Source: Pseudomonas frederiksbergensis (GTDB lineage: Bacteria; Pseudomonadota; Gammaproteobacteria; Pseudomonadales; Pseudomonadaceae). Taken from it: DNA of 64,000 bases. Positions 17,992 to 26,889 of the stretch are shown one piece after another. Numbering within the stretch: position 1 is the stretch's first letter; the number at the start of each line of letters is the position of its first letter. The stretch covers positions 62,001-126,000 of the forward strand of contig NZ_MOBM01000020.1 in the NCBI RefSeq assembly GCF_003732275.1, given 5' to 3'. Both the position numbers and the translations under genes were made by a program. The notes under the pieces were generated by a model. The model made no database searches. It worked only from the letters and a program-made list of their open reading frames with translations, and was not told the DNA's origin.

Positions 17992-19467
17992 TCAGAACGG
18001 GTAGCGTGGCGCCTTATCCTTGATCGTCACCCATTGCCATTGGGTGTATTCGTCCCAATCGGCCGGGCCTCCCACGCTGCCGCCATTGCCCGAGCTGCCG
18101 CGCCCACCGAACGGGTTGATGCACTCGTCGGCCACCGTCTGATCGTTGATGTGCAGCAGACCGCAATTGAGTTGCTCGCCTATCGCCATCGCGTGCCCGA
18201 CCGAAGGCGAAATGATCCCTGCGGACAAGCCATACTCGGTGCGGTTGGCCAGGTCGATGGCCTCATCGTCGCTGGTAAAACTCACCACCGTGGCGACCGG
18301 GCCGAAGATCTCCTCGTCGAATGCGCGCATGCCCGGACGCACGCCGGAAAGCACCGTGGGGTGGTAGAACAGCCGTTCAAACTCGCCGCCGGCTTGCAGT
18401 GTTGCCCCGGCAGTCACACTCTCCGTGACAATTTCATGCACGCGTTGCAACTGTTGTTTGTTGATCAAAGGCCCCAATACCGCCTCGCCACGAGCGGCAT
18501 TGCCGACCGTGATCGCCCGGGCTTTCTCTGCCAACCGGCGGACCAGTTCTTCAGCGATCGATTCATGGGCCAGGATGCGTCCGGTGGCCATGCAGATTTG
18601 CCCCTGATGCAGCCAGGCCCCCCAGGCGGCATTGCTCGCCGCCAACTCGAGATCAGCGTCTTCGAGCACGATCAACGAGTTCTTGCCGCCCAGTTCCAGA
18701 GCGACTTTTTTCAGATGACGCCCAGCCACCTCCGCGACCTTGCGCCCGGCTGCGGTAGAACCGGTGAACGCGATCATCCGAACATGCGGGTCGCGGCACA
18801 GGGCCTCACCGGCCGCTGCTGCGCCCGGTAAAACCTGCAGCAACCCTTTTGGCAAACCGGCCGCCTCGAACAACCGGGCGATGATGAAACCGCCACTGAC
18901 CGGGGTCTGCGGATCGGGCTTGAGCACCACTGCGTTGCCGGCCGCCAGCGCCGGTGCCACCGAGCGCAGGGAGAGCACCAGGGGAAAGTTGAACGGCGAG
19001 ATCACCCCGACCACGCCATGGGGTAACCGGCGTGCATAGGACAAACGCCCCGCTTCGCTTGGGAGAACCACACCATGGGGTTGCGACAGCAGACCGGCGG
19101 CCTGATGCAGCAGGACGATCGCCTCGCGAACCTCATGTTCACCCTTGAACAGGCTGCCGCCACTTTCCCGAGCGATGTACAGCGCCAGTTCGGCAAAATG
19201 TTGCTGGGCCAGGGCTGCGGCTTTGCGAAAGATCTCTGCGCGTTCCCGTGGTCCCAATGCCGCCCAGGCCGGTTGAACACGGGCAGCGGTCAGGCTGGCA
19301 AACGCGATGTCCGCCGCATCGGCTAAACCGGTGACGGTCAGTACCTCGCCGGTGGCCGGCTCGATGACTCTGTTGACGCCGCCCAATGGACGTATCCAGT
19401 CGCCATTGAAGATGCGTTCGCACCACAGTGCGTCCCGCAGAAAATCAGATGGTTCACTTACCGACAT
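17992..19467 (-). CDS. calB: Coniferyl aldehyde dehydrogenase
   Basis: A 491-residue aldehyde dehydrogenase related to the benzaldehyde/coniferyl aldehyde group. FTGSTAAG is at 234-241, Glu258 in LELGGKNS is the base and Cys292 in HQGQICMA the nucleophile. The ATG at 19467 is preferred over the 19662 frame, whose extra residues are low-complexity and would cover the σ54 promoter. It should oxidise coniferyl aldehyde to ferulate. The σ54-type promoter at 19546-19560 and the divergent V4R activator show how it is probably switched on. Confidence 0.87.
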   Translation of the reverse strand: MSVSEPSDFLRDALWCERIFNGDWIRPLGGVNRVIEPATGEVLTVTGLADAADIAFASLTAARVQPAWAALGPRERAEIFRKAAALAQQHFAELALYIARESGGSLFKGEHEVREAIVLLHQAAGLLSQPHGVVLPSEAGRLSYARRLPHGVVGVISPFNFPLVLSLRSVAPALAAGNAVVLKPDPQTPVSGGFIIARLFEAAGLPKGLLQVLPGAAAAGEALCRDPHVRMIAFTGSTAAGRKVAEVAGRHLKKVALELGGKNSLIVLEDADLELAASNAAWGAWLHQGQICMATGRILAHESIAEELVRRLAEKARAITVGNAARGEAVLGPLINKQQLQRVHEIVTESVTAGATLQAGGEFERLFYHPTVLSGVRPGMRAFDEEIFGPVATVVSFTSDDEAIDLANRTEYGLSAGIISPSVGHAMAIGEQLNCGLLHINDQTVADECINPFGGRGSSGNGGSVGGPADWDEYTQWQWVTIKDKAPRYPF

Positions 19468-19545
19468 TTCGGTCTCCCGGCTCTTGTGTTTGTAATTGCC
19501 TGACGCGGCCTTGCTAAAAGGATGCTGCGTCGTGAAAGCACTAGA

Positions 19546-19560
19546 GCAAGGGCTGTGCCG
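19546..19560 (-). promoter_or_regulatory. σ54 promoter of the coniferyl aldehyde dehydrogenase operon
   Basis: On the minus strand CGGCAC-N5-TTGC, one mismatch from the TGGCAC-N5-TTGC consensus, with correct GG/GC spacing. Transcription would start near 19535, giving a leader of about 70 bases. The gene for a σ54 activator lies immediately on the other side of the intergenic region. Confidence 0.72.
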
Positions 19561-19670
19561 ACTTCCTTCGTTGTCTCGCGTTTTAGGTGGCGAAGGCTCT
19601 GGCCTGAAGGTTTGAGAAGAGCACTGATGAATAGGGCAAGGCGTTTGGCGCTCGGTCGACACCCGGCCAC

Positions 19671-19703
19671 TTGTCCAAATGATAAAGTTATGTTTAATAA
19701 CTG
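19671..19703 (+). promoter_or_regulatory. Promoter of the σ54 activator with overlapping MarR-type operator
   Basis: TTGTCC at 19671-19676 and TTTAAT at 19693-19698 with a 16-bp spacer make a plausible σ70 promoter for the activator. The inverted repeat AAGTTA-N7-TAACTG at 19685-19703 covers the -10. It shares AGTTA-N7-TAACT, including the following TG, with the ech operator. Repression of the activator by FerR is therefore likely, though not shown. Confidence 0.6.
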
Positions 19704-19712
19704 TTTTGCTAA

Positions 19713-19729
19713 TTGATCATTTCGATCAG
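19713..19729. promoter_or_regulatory. Candidate upstream activating sequence for the V4R activator
   Basis: TTGATC-N5-GATCAG, an imperfect inverted repeat about 165-180 bp upstream of the σ54 promoter of the aldehyde dehydrogenase. That distance is normal for an enhancer site, and the half-sites resemble the TTGATC halves of XylR/DmpR-type sites. The spacing differs from the classical sites, so support is modest. Confidence 0.4.
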
Positions 19730-19754
19730 TCGACTCGCTCAGGGGCATATAACA

Positions 19755-21530
19755 ATGAATAATCCCCATTCGCTGCTTCCTCATCTCGCGGTGCAGGAGG
19801 AACATTTCTCGCCCCGAGGAGACAGCACTCAACTGACCGAGGGCAACTCACCGACCCTGGCCGAGTTAGCCGAATGCCTGTTCTTTTCCCCGGTTGACGG
19901 ACGTATCTGGCTCAACGACCAGCGCATGCTGCTGTTGCACAGTTCATCCTTCGGCGCGCTGCGGCGGGAGATTATCGAGCGCCAGGGACTGGAACAGACT
20001 CGCGGTCTGTTTACCCGCACCGGCTATTTGTCCGGCGCACGTGATGCGCGATTGATCCGCGAGCGCTGGCCAGACGCCGATGCCGCGGCGGTTTTCTCGG
20101 CCGGTACGCGCTTGCACACACTCGAAGGCATGACCAAGGTCGAACCCCTGCACTTCAAATTCGACGCCGACTCGGGCTTCTATGAAGGTGAATTCCTCTG
20201 GCACCACTCCTGTGAGGCCGACGAACATATCGCCGCCCACGGGATCGGCCAGGATCCGGTGTGCTGGACCGAACTGGGCTATGCCATCGGTTATGTCAGC
20301 GGGCTGTTCGGCCGCCTGGTGATCTTCCGTGAAACCGAGTGCCGGGGCATGGGCCATGAGAGCTGCCGGGTGATCGGCAAGACCGCCGAGCAATGGGGCG
20401 ATGTCGAACAGGACCTGAGTTACCTCACCGCCTCGCCATCCAGCGTCGCCCCCAAACAGCGTCCGGCCCCGGCGCCCGCGCCCCAGGATGACGACAGCGA
20501 AATGCCCGGCGGGCCAAAACCCATTGGAGCCAGCGCCGCCTTCAACGCCGCGACCCTCGCCTTGCAACGGGTTGCGCCGACGCCGGCCACAGTGCTGTTC
20601 AGCGGCGAGTCCGGGGTCGGCAAGGAATTGTTCGCCCGTCAGTTGCATCAGTTCAGCCCACGCCACCAAGCACCTTTCGTGGCCCTCAACTGCGCCGCGA
20701 TCCCGGACAATCTGATCGAGGCCGAACTGTTCGGGGTCGAACGCGGCGCCTATACCGGCGCGACCCATTCGCGCCCTGGACGCTTCGAACGGGCTCACGG
20801 CGGCACCCTGTTTCTCGATGAAATCGCCAGCCTCAGCCTGCCGGGCCAAGGCAAGCTGCTGCGTGCATTGCAAGAGCGTGAGATCGAGCGCATCGGTGCA
20901 AGCCAGCCGATCAAGGTCGATGTCCGGGTGGTGGCGGCAACCAATGTCGACCTGCGCAAAGCCGTGGCGGCCGGAGACTTTCGCGAGGACCTGTTCTACC
21001 GCCTGAACGTCTACCCCATCACGTTACCGCCACTGCGCGATCGTCGTGACGATATCCCGTTGCTGGTCAATGCGTTCCTGCGTCGCTTCTGTCAGGCCTA
21101 CGCCCGCAAGCCCGCCGGGCTGACCATGCGCGCGCTCAAAGTGTTGTTGCGCTATGACTTTCCCGGCAACGTGCGGGAATTACAAAACCTGGTAGAGCGC
21201 GGCCTGATCGCCAGCGAAGACGGTCAAGCCATCGATCTGGTCCACCTGTTTCGCAACGAACCCATGCCGCAGGAGGCGTACTCTCTGGACGGCAATGGCA
21301 GCCTCGCAGCCACTGACCCGAGCCCCGCCACCACGCAGCCTCGTCCGGCCTTGCTGGAAACCCTGGCTCGTCTGGAACACGGCTTCTCCATTGAAGGTCT
21401 GGAGTCGCGTTTGATCGACGAAGCGCTGCAAAAGAGCGAAGGCAATCTCGCGGCCGCCGCGCGACTGCTGGGATTAAGTCGTGCGAAGTTTGCCTACCGA
21501 CTGAAGAAGTACCGACAGGCATCGGCCTGA
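19755..21530 (+). CDS. σ54-dependent activator with XylR-N/V4R sensor domain
   Basis: A 591-residue enhancer-binding protein. Residues 1-150 match the XylR N-terminal aromatic-sensing region and about 150-215 the V4R domain with its Cys/His cluster ([13 protein letters not shown]). The AAA+ domain has Walker A GESGVGKE at 284-291, the σ54-contact loop as GAYTGA at 331-336, and Walker B TLFLDE at 351-356. A Fis-type helix-turn-helix closes the protein. The ATG at 19755 is taken because the longer frame begins with a TTG inside the palindromic region. An aromatic alcohol, aldehyde or phenol is the likely inducer. The σ54 promoters at 19546 and 17101 are its natural targets. Confidence 0.9.
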   Translation: MNNPHSLLPHLAVQEEHFSPRGDSTQLTEGNSPTLAELAECLFFSPVDGRIWLNDQRMLLLHSSSFGALRREIIERQGLEQTRGLFTRTGYLSGARDARLIRERWPDADAAAVFSAGTRLHTLEGMTKVEPLHFKFDADSGFYEGEFLWHHSCEADEHIAAHGIGQDPVCWTELGYAIGYVSGLFGRLVIFRETECRGMGHESCRVIGKTAEQWGDVEQDLSYLTASPSSVAPKQRPAPAPAPQDDDSEMPGGPKPIGASAAFNAATLALQRVAPTPATVLFSGESGVGKELFARQLHQFSPRHQAPFVALNCAAIPDNLIEAELFGVERGAYTGATHSRPGRFERAHGGTLFLDEIASLSLPGQGKLLRALQEREIERIGASQPIKVDVRVVAATNVDLRKAVAAGDFREDLFYRLNVYPITLPPLRDRRDDIPLLVNAFLRRFCQAYARKPAGLTMRALKVLLRYDFPGNVRELQNLVERGLIASEDGQAIDLVHLFRNEPMPQEAYSLDGNGSLAATDPSPATTQPRPALLETLARLEHGFSIEGLESRLIDEALQKSEGNLAAAARLLGLSRAKFAYRLKKYRQASA

Positions 21531-21652
21531 CTCAGGCTGAGTCAATGCAGGCCCACCTCAGTAGGAGCAGCCCTGCTCTTGCTGAGGCATGGAGGTTAGC
21601 GTAGCGACGACTACCCGTCGCAGATGAGGATGAAACGAAATTATCTTGCCAA

Positions 21653-21675
21653 TATAGTTATGATAATTAACTATA
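21653..21675. promoter_or_regulatory. Inverted-repeat operator before the esterase gene (probable FerR site)
   Basis: TATAGTTA-N7-TAACTATA, an 8-bp perfect inverted repeat 46 bp before the esterase start. The core TAGTTATG...ATTAACTA is the same as in the ech operator; only the spacer middle differs. It contains GATAAT, a likely -10, at 21662-21667, so binding would block the promoter. Confidence 0.7.
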
Positions 21676-21721
21676 TTTGAAGTTAACTTGTTTGCCCCAT
21701 AACACGCGCCCCGGAGTCCAC

Positions 21722-22630
21722 ATGCCCCATAACAACAACATCGACGGCATCATCGAACAACTCAGCCAACTGCCTCCCCTCAGCGCGCTGACTGTCGATC
21801 AGCAGCGCCAACAGGCTGAACAACTCTTCGGCGCCGGCTCCTGTGCCGAGGGCGTGACCTTTGAGGCCGCCAATCTGGCCCGCGTCAGCGGGCTTTGGGC
21901 CATTCCCACAGATGCCCGGCCTGACTTCGTGTTGCTGTATCTGCATGGCGGAGGCTACTCATTCGGCAGTGCCCAGGCCTATCGCCCGCTCGTCAGCCAA
22001 CTGGCAGCCCGTAGCGCGATTCGGACCCTTTGCATCGATTACCGCCTGGCCCCGGAACACCCTTTCCCGGCCGCCGTAGAGGACGCTCTGGATGTCTACC
22101 GCGCACTAATCGAAAACGGTGTGAACGCCGAGCACCTGGTGCTGGCCGGAGACAGTGCCGGCGGCGGTCTGTGCATGGCTCTGATGTTGGCTGCCAAGGC
22201 CGCTGGTTTGCCGCTGCCCGCGGCTGCGGTAGTGATGTCGCCTTGGGTGGACATGGCTCAGACCGGAGAGTCCTGGAATTTGCAGAAGGCTCGAGATCCA
22301 TTGCTCGGCGCGCTTGCTGGCAACACCATTATGTCCGACACCTATCTGCAGGGCGCCGATCCACTGAATCCGCTGGCCTCCCCCCTATACGGTGACCTTC
22401 GGAGTCTACCGCCGGTGCTGATCCAGGTGGGCAGCCGGGAATGCCTGCTGGACGATTCAACCCGGCTCACCAGCCGTCTGGCCGCGGCCGAGGTGGCAGT
22501 AAACCTGGACGTCTGGCCGGGGATGATTCATGTCTTCCAGAGCATGAGCGATCAACTCGAAGATGCCCGTCACGCACTGGACCAGATCAGCGCCTTCCTC
22601 CTTCGGCACCTGGGGGAAGATGTGTCCTGA
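21722..22630 (+). CDS. HSL-family α/β-hydrolase, probable hydroxycinnamate esterase
   Basis: A 302-residue serine hydrolase of the hormone-sensitive lipase group. The oxyanion motif HGGG is at 75-78, nucleophile Ser145 is in GDSAGG, an Asp at about 244 and His270 in GMIHVF complete the triad. No signal peptide is seen, so it is cytoplasmic. The ATG at 21722 follows GGAG with good spacing. Its promoter carries the same palindrome as ech, which points to release of ferulate or a related acid from an ester, for example chlorogenate or a feruloyl ester. Fold and triad are certain; substrate is inferred. Confidence 0.82.
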   Translation: MPHNNNIDGIIEQLSQLPPLSALTVDQQRQQAEQLFGAGSCAEGVTFEAANLARVSGLWAIPTDARPDFVLLYLHGGGYSFGSAQAYRPLVSQLAARSAIRTLCIDYRLAPEHPFPAAVEDALDVYRALIENGVNAEHLVLAGDSAGGGLCMALMLAAKAAGLPLPAAAVVMSPWVDMAQTGESWNLQKARDPLLGALAGNTIMSDTYLQGADPLNPLASPLYGDLRSLPPVLIQVGSRECLLDDSTRLTSRLAAAEVAVNLDVWPGMIHVFQSMSDQLEDARHALDQISAFLLRHLGEDVS

Positions 22631-22760
22631 CTTCAAGTTTGCGTAGAATGCGGGGTCGATACCGCATCCAATAATAAACAACGGCCGGTAGACTCATCCT
22701 CCCTGTGATCAACTGGTGATTTGTGGCGCCCTTCCACGTTCAATGCCTGAACTATCAACC

Positions 22761-23525
22761 ATGAGCGAGAGCTCATGGATATTAATTACCAATACAAAAG
22801 CGCTTTGCAGTTTTTGTCTGTCGGTATCGTTGCTTATTGCTGGTAATGCGTCTGGCGCGCCATTGCCGCTTGAGTTGTATATCCCGGACGCGCCGCCACT
22901 GACATTTATCGATGACGCCAAGGGTCACGGAATGGTCGGAGAAGCCGTCCTGGCGGCCATTGCCAACGCTGGTTATGTCGCTCATGTCCATGGGCTTCCC
23001 TGGGCTAGAGCACAGAAATACGTCAGCGAGAAGCAGGATCTTCTGATAGCCCCCTTGTCTCGCACGCCGGAACGCGAAGATCGCTTCACCTGGATCACGT
23101 CGATCATGCCCATGGAGCGCGCTTTTTTCAGCCTCGACCGGCCAGTGAGCAGCTTCGCCCAAGCAAAAAAAACCTACCGGGTAATCGGCGTCGGCCTAGG
23201 CAGTGCGCAGGAGGAAATTCTGCGTGTACAGGGCTTCAGCGACGAGCAGATCTACCCACTGACCATTGGCGACAACCCTGCGCAGATGCTTTTGAAAGGT
23301 CGCATCGATGCCTGGTTCAATGGTGTTCCCGAGAGTCAATACATCTGGCCGAAGGTGTCTGAACGCAAGCTGTTCATGAGCCCTGTCATGAGCAGAGCGG
23401 AGCTCTATCTGGCTTGCTCCAGGCTTTGTTCCGCTCAACTGGTGCAAGACTTGCGCAAGGCAGTTGAAACGCTTCGTGATGACGGCACTTTGGCGCGTAT
23501 ACAGCAGAGCTATTTATCGCCATGA
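22761..23525 (+). CDS. Periplasmic solute-binding protein, family 3 type (stand-alone)
   Basis: About 254 residues with a hydrophobic export signal ending near GNASGA and a PBPb-like binding domain: LYIPDAPPLTF at the start, LPWARAQ, LLIAPLSRTPER, a hinge region, and ARIQQSY at the end. No permease or ATPase gene is adjacent. Stand-alone proteins of this kind are frequent in pseudomonads and their ligands are mostly unknown. No strong ribosome binding site decides between ATGs at 22743 and 22761; the latter gives the better signal peptide. Confidence 0.7.
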   Translation: MSESSWILITNTKALCSFCLSVSLLIAGNASGAPLPLELYIPDAPPLTFIDDAKGHGMVGEAVLAAIANAGYVAHVHGLPWARAQKYVSEKQDLLIAPLSRTPEREDRFTWITSIMPMERAFFSLDRPVSSFAQAKKTYRVIGVGLGSAQEEILRVQGFSDEQIYPLTIGDNPAQMLLKGRIDAWFNGVPESQYIWPKVSERKLFMSPVMSRAELYLACSRLCSAQLVQDLRKAVETLRDDGTLARIQQSYLSP

Positions 23526-23616
23526 CGATCCGCAACAACTCGTCCGTTGGCCGTAGATTCGCTACTATGTTTGCCCCGCTTTCCCCGTTGGCGGATTTCT
23601 TCATTCTGGAGCCCGA

Positions 23617-24435
23617 ATGCCTAGTCAAAAGGACATCGCCGCCGACAGCGGCGCACCGATGATCCCTGAACAGCGCCGTGAATTGATGCTGCGTCAGTTG
23701 CGCAAGCATCAGGTGCTGAGCGTTCATCAATTGATGGAGATGTTTGACTGTTCGCACATGACCATTCGCCGCGATATCGCGCTGCTTGAACAGGAAGGCC
23801 GTGCTTACTCGGTCACCGGTGGCGTGCGAATCGCCAGCCAGCTCCACAGCGAGCCCAGCCATCAGATCAAGGCGGTGGTCGAGTTGCCGCAGAAGCAGGC
23901 GATGGCCAAGCTGGCTGCGCGGCTACTGCATGCCGATATGACGATTTATCTGGATGCAGGGACGAGCACGCTGGAGATCGTCCCGTACATCAAGGCGCTG
24001 TCGGGCATGACCGTGGTGACCAACGACTTCGGGATTGTCCAGGCGCTGATCGATGCGCCCCATGTCACGGTGATTCACACTGGCGGGCAGCTGGATCATT
24101 CCAATCAATCGTGCGTGGGCGGTCTGGCAGTGGCCACCTTGCGCCAGCTCGTCACCGATATCGCGTTCATCTCCACCAGTTCCTGGGATTTGCGTCGCGG
24201 CCTTACCACGCCTTCGGCGCTGAAGGTGGAGGTCAAGCAAGTCGCGATGCAAACGGCCTCGCAAGTGGTGCTGGTGGCCAGCAGTTCGAAGTACGGCACG
24301 TTCAGCATGTACAGGATCGCCGGGCTCGAGCAGTTCGACATCATCCTCAGCGACGACGCGCTGACCCCTACCGCGGCCGATAGCATCCGCAAGCAGGGTG
24401 TCGAACTGTTGTTGCCTTCCGATAGCCGCGTGTAG
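23617..24435 (+). CDS. DeoR/GlpR-family regulator
   Basis: A 272-residue repressor with an N-terminal DeoR helix-turn-helix (VLSVHQLMEMFDCSHMTIRR, about residues 32-51) and a C-terminal ribose-5-phosphate-isomerase-like sensor domain (DAGTSTLEIVPYI, GGLAVATLRQ). Such domains bind phosphorylated sugars. GGAG precedes the ATG. The gene runs convergently into otnI with only four bases between them. It may control the threonate operon, whose intermediates include 3-oxo-tetronate 4-phosphate, but the operon also has its own FCD regulator. Confidence 0.85.
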   Translation: MPSQKDIAADSGAPMIPEQRRELMLRQLRKHQVLSVHQLMEMFDCSHMTIRRDIALLEQEGRAYSVTGGVRIASQLHSEPSHQIKAVVELPQKQAMAKLAARLLHADMTIYLDAGTSTLEIVPYIKALSGMTVVTNDFGIVQALIDAPHVTVIHTGGQLDHSNQSCVGGLAVATLRQLVTDIAFISTSSWDLRRGLTTPSALKVEVKQVAMQTASQVVLVASSSKYGTFSMYRIAGLEQFDIILSDDALTPTAADSIRKQGVELLLPSDSRV

Positions 24436-24439
24436 GGCG

Positions 24440-25222
24440 TTAGCGCGCCTTCCAGTCACGCAGCCACTGCAAGCCGGCCGAGGTGTTACCACGCGGCCGG
24501 TATTCGCACCCTACCCAGCCGTCATAACCCAACTGGTCGATCAACTCGAACAGATAGGGATAATTGACTTCTCCCAGGTCCGGCTCATGTCGATCCGGCA
24601 CGCCGGCGATCTGGATATGACCGATGCCGTCGAAGTCCCGACGCAGTGTAGTGGCCAGGTCACCTTCGACGATCTGGCAGTGATAGCAGTCGAACTGAAC
24701 CTTCAGGTTACTGGCGCCCACTTCCTTGCAGATGGCCTGGGCCTGATCCTGGCGGTTTAGGAAAAAGCCCGGCATGTCCCGCGTGTTGATCGGCTCCAGC
24801 AGCACCGTAATGCCAGCCTTGGCAGCTTGCGCGGTGGCGTAAGCCAGGTTCTCCAGGTACACGCCGTGATGGCGCGGGCGATCGCTTTCCGACGGCAGCA
24901 GCCCGGCCATCACGTGGATGCGTGAGTTGCCCAGCACTGCGGCGTATTCCAGCGCGCGATCGAAACCGCTACGAAATTCACTCTCGCGCCCCGGCAACGA
25001 AACCGTGCCGCGCTCGCCCGCCGCCCAATCACCGGGCGGTGCGTTGAACAGTGCCTGCACCAGGCCGTTGTCGCTCAAGCGCTGTTTGAGTTCCTGAGCG
25101 CTGTAGTCGTAGGGAAACAGGTATTCCACGGCTTCGAAGCCATCGGCGGCGGCAGCGGCGAAGCGGTCCAGAAACTCATGTTCCGGATAGAGCATGCTGA
25201 GGTTTGCAGCAAAACGAGGCAT
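24440..25222 (-). CDS. otnI: 2-oxo-tetronate isomerase (hydroxypyruvate isomerase family)
   Basis: A 260-residue TIM-barrel isomerase of the Hyi family ([20 protein letters not shown], then [15 protein letters not shown] and QFDCYHCQ with acidic and histidine metal ligands). In L-threonate breakdown OtnI converts 2-oxo-tetronate, formed by LtnD, into 3-oxo-tetronate, the substrate of OtnK. AAGGAG precedes the ATG. It is the last gene of the operon, downstream of the permease. The neighbours make otnI more likely than a glyoxylate-pathway hyi. Confidence 0.87.
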   Translation of the reverse strand: MPRFAANLSMLYPEHEFLDRFAAAAADGFEAVEYLFPYDYSAQELKQRLSDNGLVQALFNAPPGDWAAGERGTVSLPGRESEFRSGFDRALEYAAVLGNSRIHVMAGLLPSESDRPRHHGVYLENLAYATAQAAKAGITVLLEPINTRDMPGFFLNRQDQAQAICKEVGASNLKVQFDCYHCQIVEGDLATTLRRDFDGIGHIQIAGVPDRHEPDLGEVNYPYLFELIDQLGYDGWVGCEYRPRGNTSAGLQWLRDWKAR

Positions 25223-25243
25223 GGTAGCTCCTTGGATAGAAGG

Positions 25244-26704
25244 TTAGACAAACGGCCAGATCAACAAGGTAATACCGAAACCCAACGTACCGAGCAAGGT
25301 GGTCAACACCGTCCAGGTGCGCAAGCCATCGGCCACGTTCAGCCCGGACAATTTGGTGAAGATCCAGTAACCGGCATCATTGATGTGGGACATGGCCAAC
25401 CCGCCACCGCCCATGGCCAGGCACAACAGTGCCATGTGGTTTGCCGTGAGATCGAGGGTAGCGATCAGCGGGCTGATAATGCCGGCGGTGGTCACCAGCG
25501 CCACCGTGGTCGAACCCTGAACCGCACGCAACAGCATGGTCAGCAGAAAGCCCAGGGCGAGTACCGGCAGACCGGTGGTGCGCAGCATATCGGAGACCAC
25601 AGCGCCGATCCCGGTATCCACCAACACCTTGCCGAACACACCGCCGGCACCGGCAATCAGGATCACCATGGCCACGCCAGGCAAGGCCGAGCCGATCACG
25701 TCAGACACCTGAGTACGACTCCAGCCCCGACGCGAACCCAGCAACCAGGCGCACAGCAAGGTATCGATCAGCAGCGCTACCAGCGGCGCGCCGAGCACGG
25801 TCATGATGCCGCGCAGGATCGATTCGGCAGGCAGCAACGAGGTGGACAGCGTTCCCAGCAGAATCAGAATGATCGGCAACACAATCAGGCTGACGATCAA
25901 ACCAAAACCCGGCGCAGGTGCCGGCGGCAACTTGGAAACGATGCTGCTGGTGGACTCTTCCAGGCCCATATGCGACACGGCTACCGCTGCTCGTTCAGTG
26001 CTTTTGTCGTTGCCGTTGGACCAGGCGGCCAAGTCCTCGTTGGTGACATGCGGGCCGTAGACCTCGGCACGAATATCATCGGTCATCGGGTACACCCGAC
26101 GGGTCATGCGCCCGGCTACGCGATAGCCGACATAGCAAAGGAACGCAGTCAGCGGCAGGCCGAACATCAGCACGCGGCCGAGGTCCGCCCCCAGCTGGCT
26201 GGCAGCGGCCACCGCACCCGGGTGTGGCGGCAGGAAGGCGTGTACGGTCAGCAACGCAGCGCACATCGGCAGCGCGAACACCAACAATGGCTTACGCGCA
26301 CTGCGAGCGACGCCATAGGCCAGCGGCATCAGGATGATCACGCCGACCTCGAAGAACACCGGCACCCCGACCATGAACCCGGCAATCGTCAGCGCCAGCG
26401 GCGTGCGGCGGTTGCCGAAGCGGGCAATCAGCGTCTTGGCCAGCGCCTCGGCACCGCCGGAGAGTTCGATGATTCGCCCGATCATCGCGCCCAGGGCAAT
26501 GATGATCGCGATATGGCCCAGGGTCTTGCCCATGCCACCTTCAATGGTGGCGACCAGATCGGCCGGTTTCACCCCAGCCACCAGCGCCACCAGAATGCTC
26601 ACCAGCATCAAGGCCACGAAGGGCTGGAACTTGTACTTGAGCACCAGAAACAACAACAGAGCGATCCCTAGCCCCGCGGTAACCATCAAGATTAACGGGC
26701 TCAT
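25244..26704 (-). CDS. GntP-family sugar-acid permease
   Basis: A 486-residue, multi-helix inner-membrane protein of the GntP (gluconate:H+ symporter) family; AIIIALGAMIGRIIELSGGA and the C-terminal SHINDAGYWIF segment are typical. The ATG at 26704 with GGAGG upstream is preferred to the frame from 26722. Inside a threonate operon its cargo is probably L-threonate or a related four-carbon sugar acid. The family also moves gluconate and D-glycerate, so specificity is inferred. Confidence 0.87.
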   Translation of the reverse strand: MSPLILMVTAGLGIALLLFLVLKYKFQPFVALMLVSILVALVAGVKPADLVATIEGGMGKTLGHIAIIIALGAMIGRIIELSGGAEALAKTLIARFGNRRTPLALTIAGFMVGVPVFFEVGVIILMPLAYGVARSARKPLLVFALPMCAALLTVHAFLPPHPGAVAAASQLGADLGRVLMFGLPLTAFLCYVGYRVAGRMTRRVYPMTDDIRAEVYGPHVTNEDLAAWSNGNDKSTERAAVAVSHMGLEESTSSIVSKLPPAPAPGFGLIVSLIVLPIILILLGTLSTSLLPAESILRGIMTVLGAPLVALLIDTLLCAWLLGSRRGWSRTQVSDVIGSALPGVAMVILIAGAGGVFGKVLVDTGIGAVVSDMLRTTGLPVLALGFLLTMLLRAVQGSTTVALVTTAGIISPLIATLDLTANHMALLCLAMGGGGLAMSHINDAGYWIFTKLSGLNVADGLRTWTVLTTLLGTLGFGITLLIWPFV

Positions 26705-26889
26705 TTCAGAAGCCCTCCACATCGGGTGAACGAAAGGGTTCTTCTGAAAATGTCGCAGTGAAGGTGAGTCATGCCTGGATGTCCTCTTGTTATTGTATTT
26801 TTTCAGGCAAGCCGGGGTCGTGGGGAGTCGCTGCGCGTCTCCCGGACAGGGCCTGCGTTATCGGTCTGTCGTGTTAAAAAATCACAGCT

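Noticed and set aside
24440..25222. Hydroxypyruvate isomerase of glyoxylate metabolism
   Set aside because: No glyoxylate carboligase or tartronate reductase genes are nearby, while the L-threonate genes are.
25178..26671. A 497-codon plus-strand open frame
   Set aside because: It is antisense to the GntP permease; its translation is rich in Gln, His and Arg, the usual shadow of a GC-rich gene in the opposite frame.
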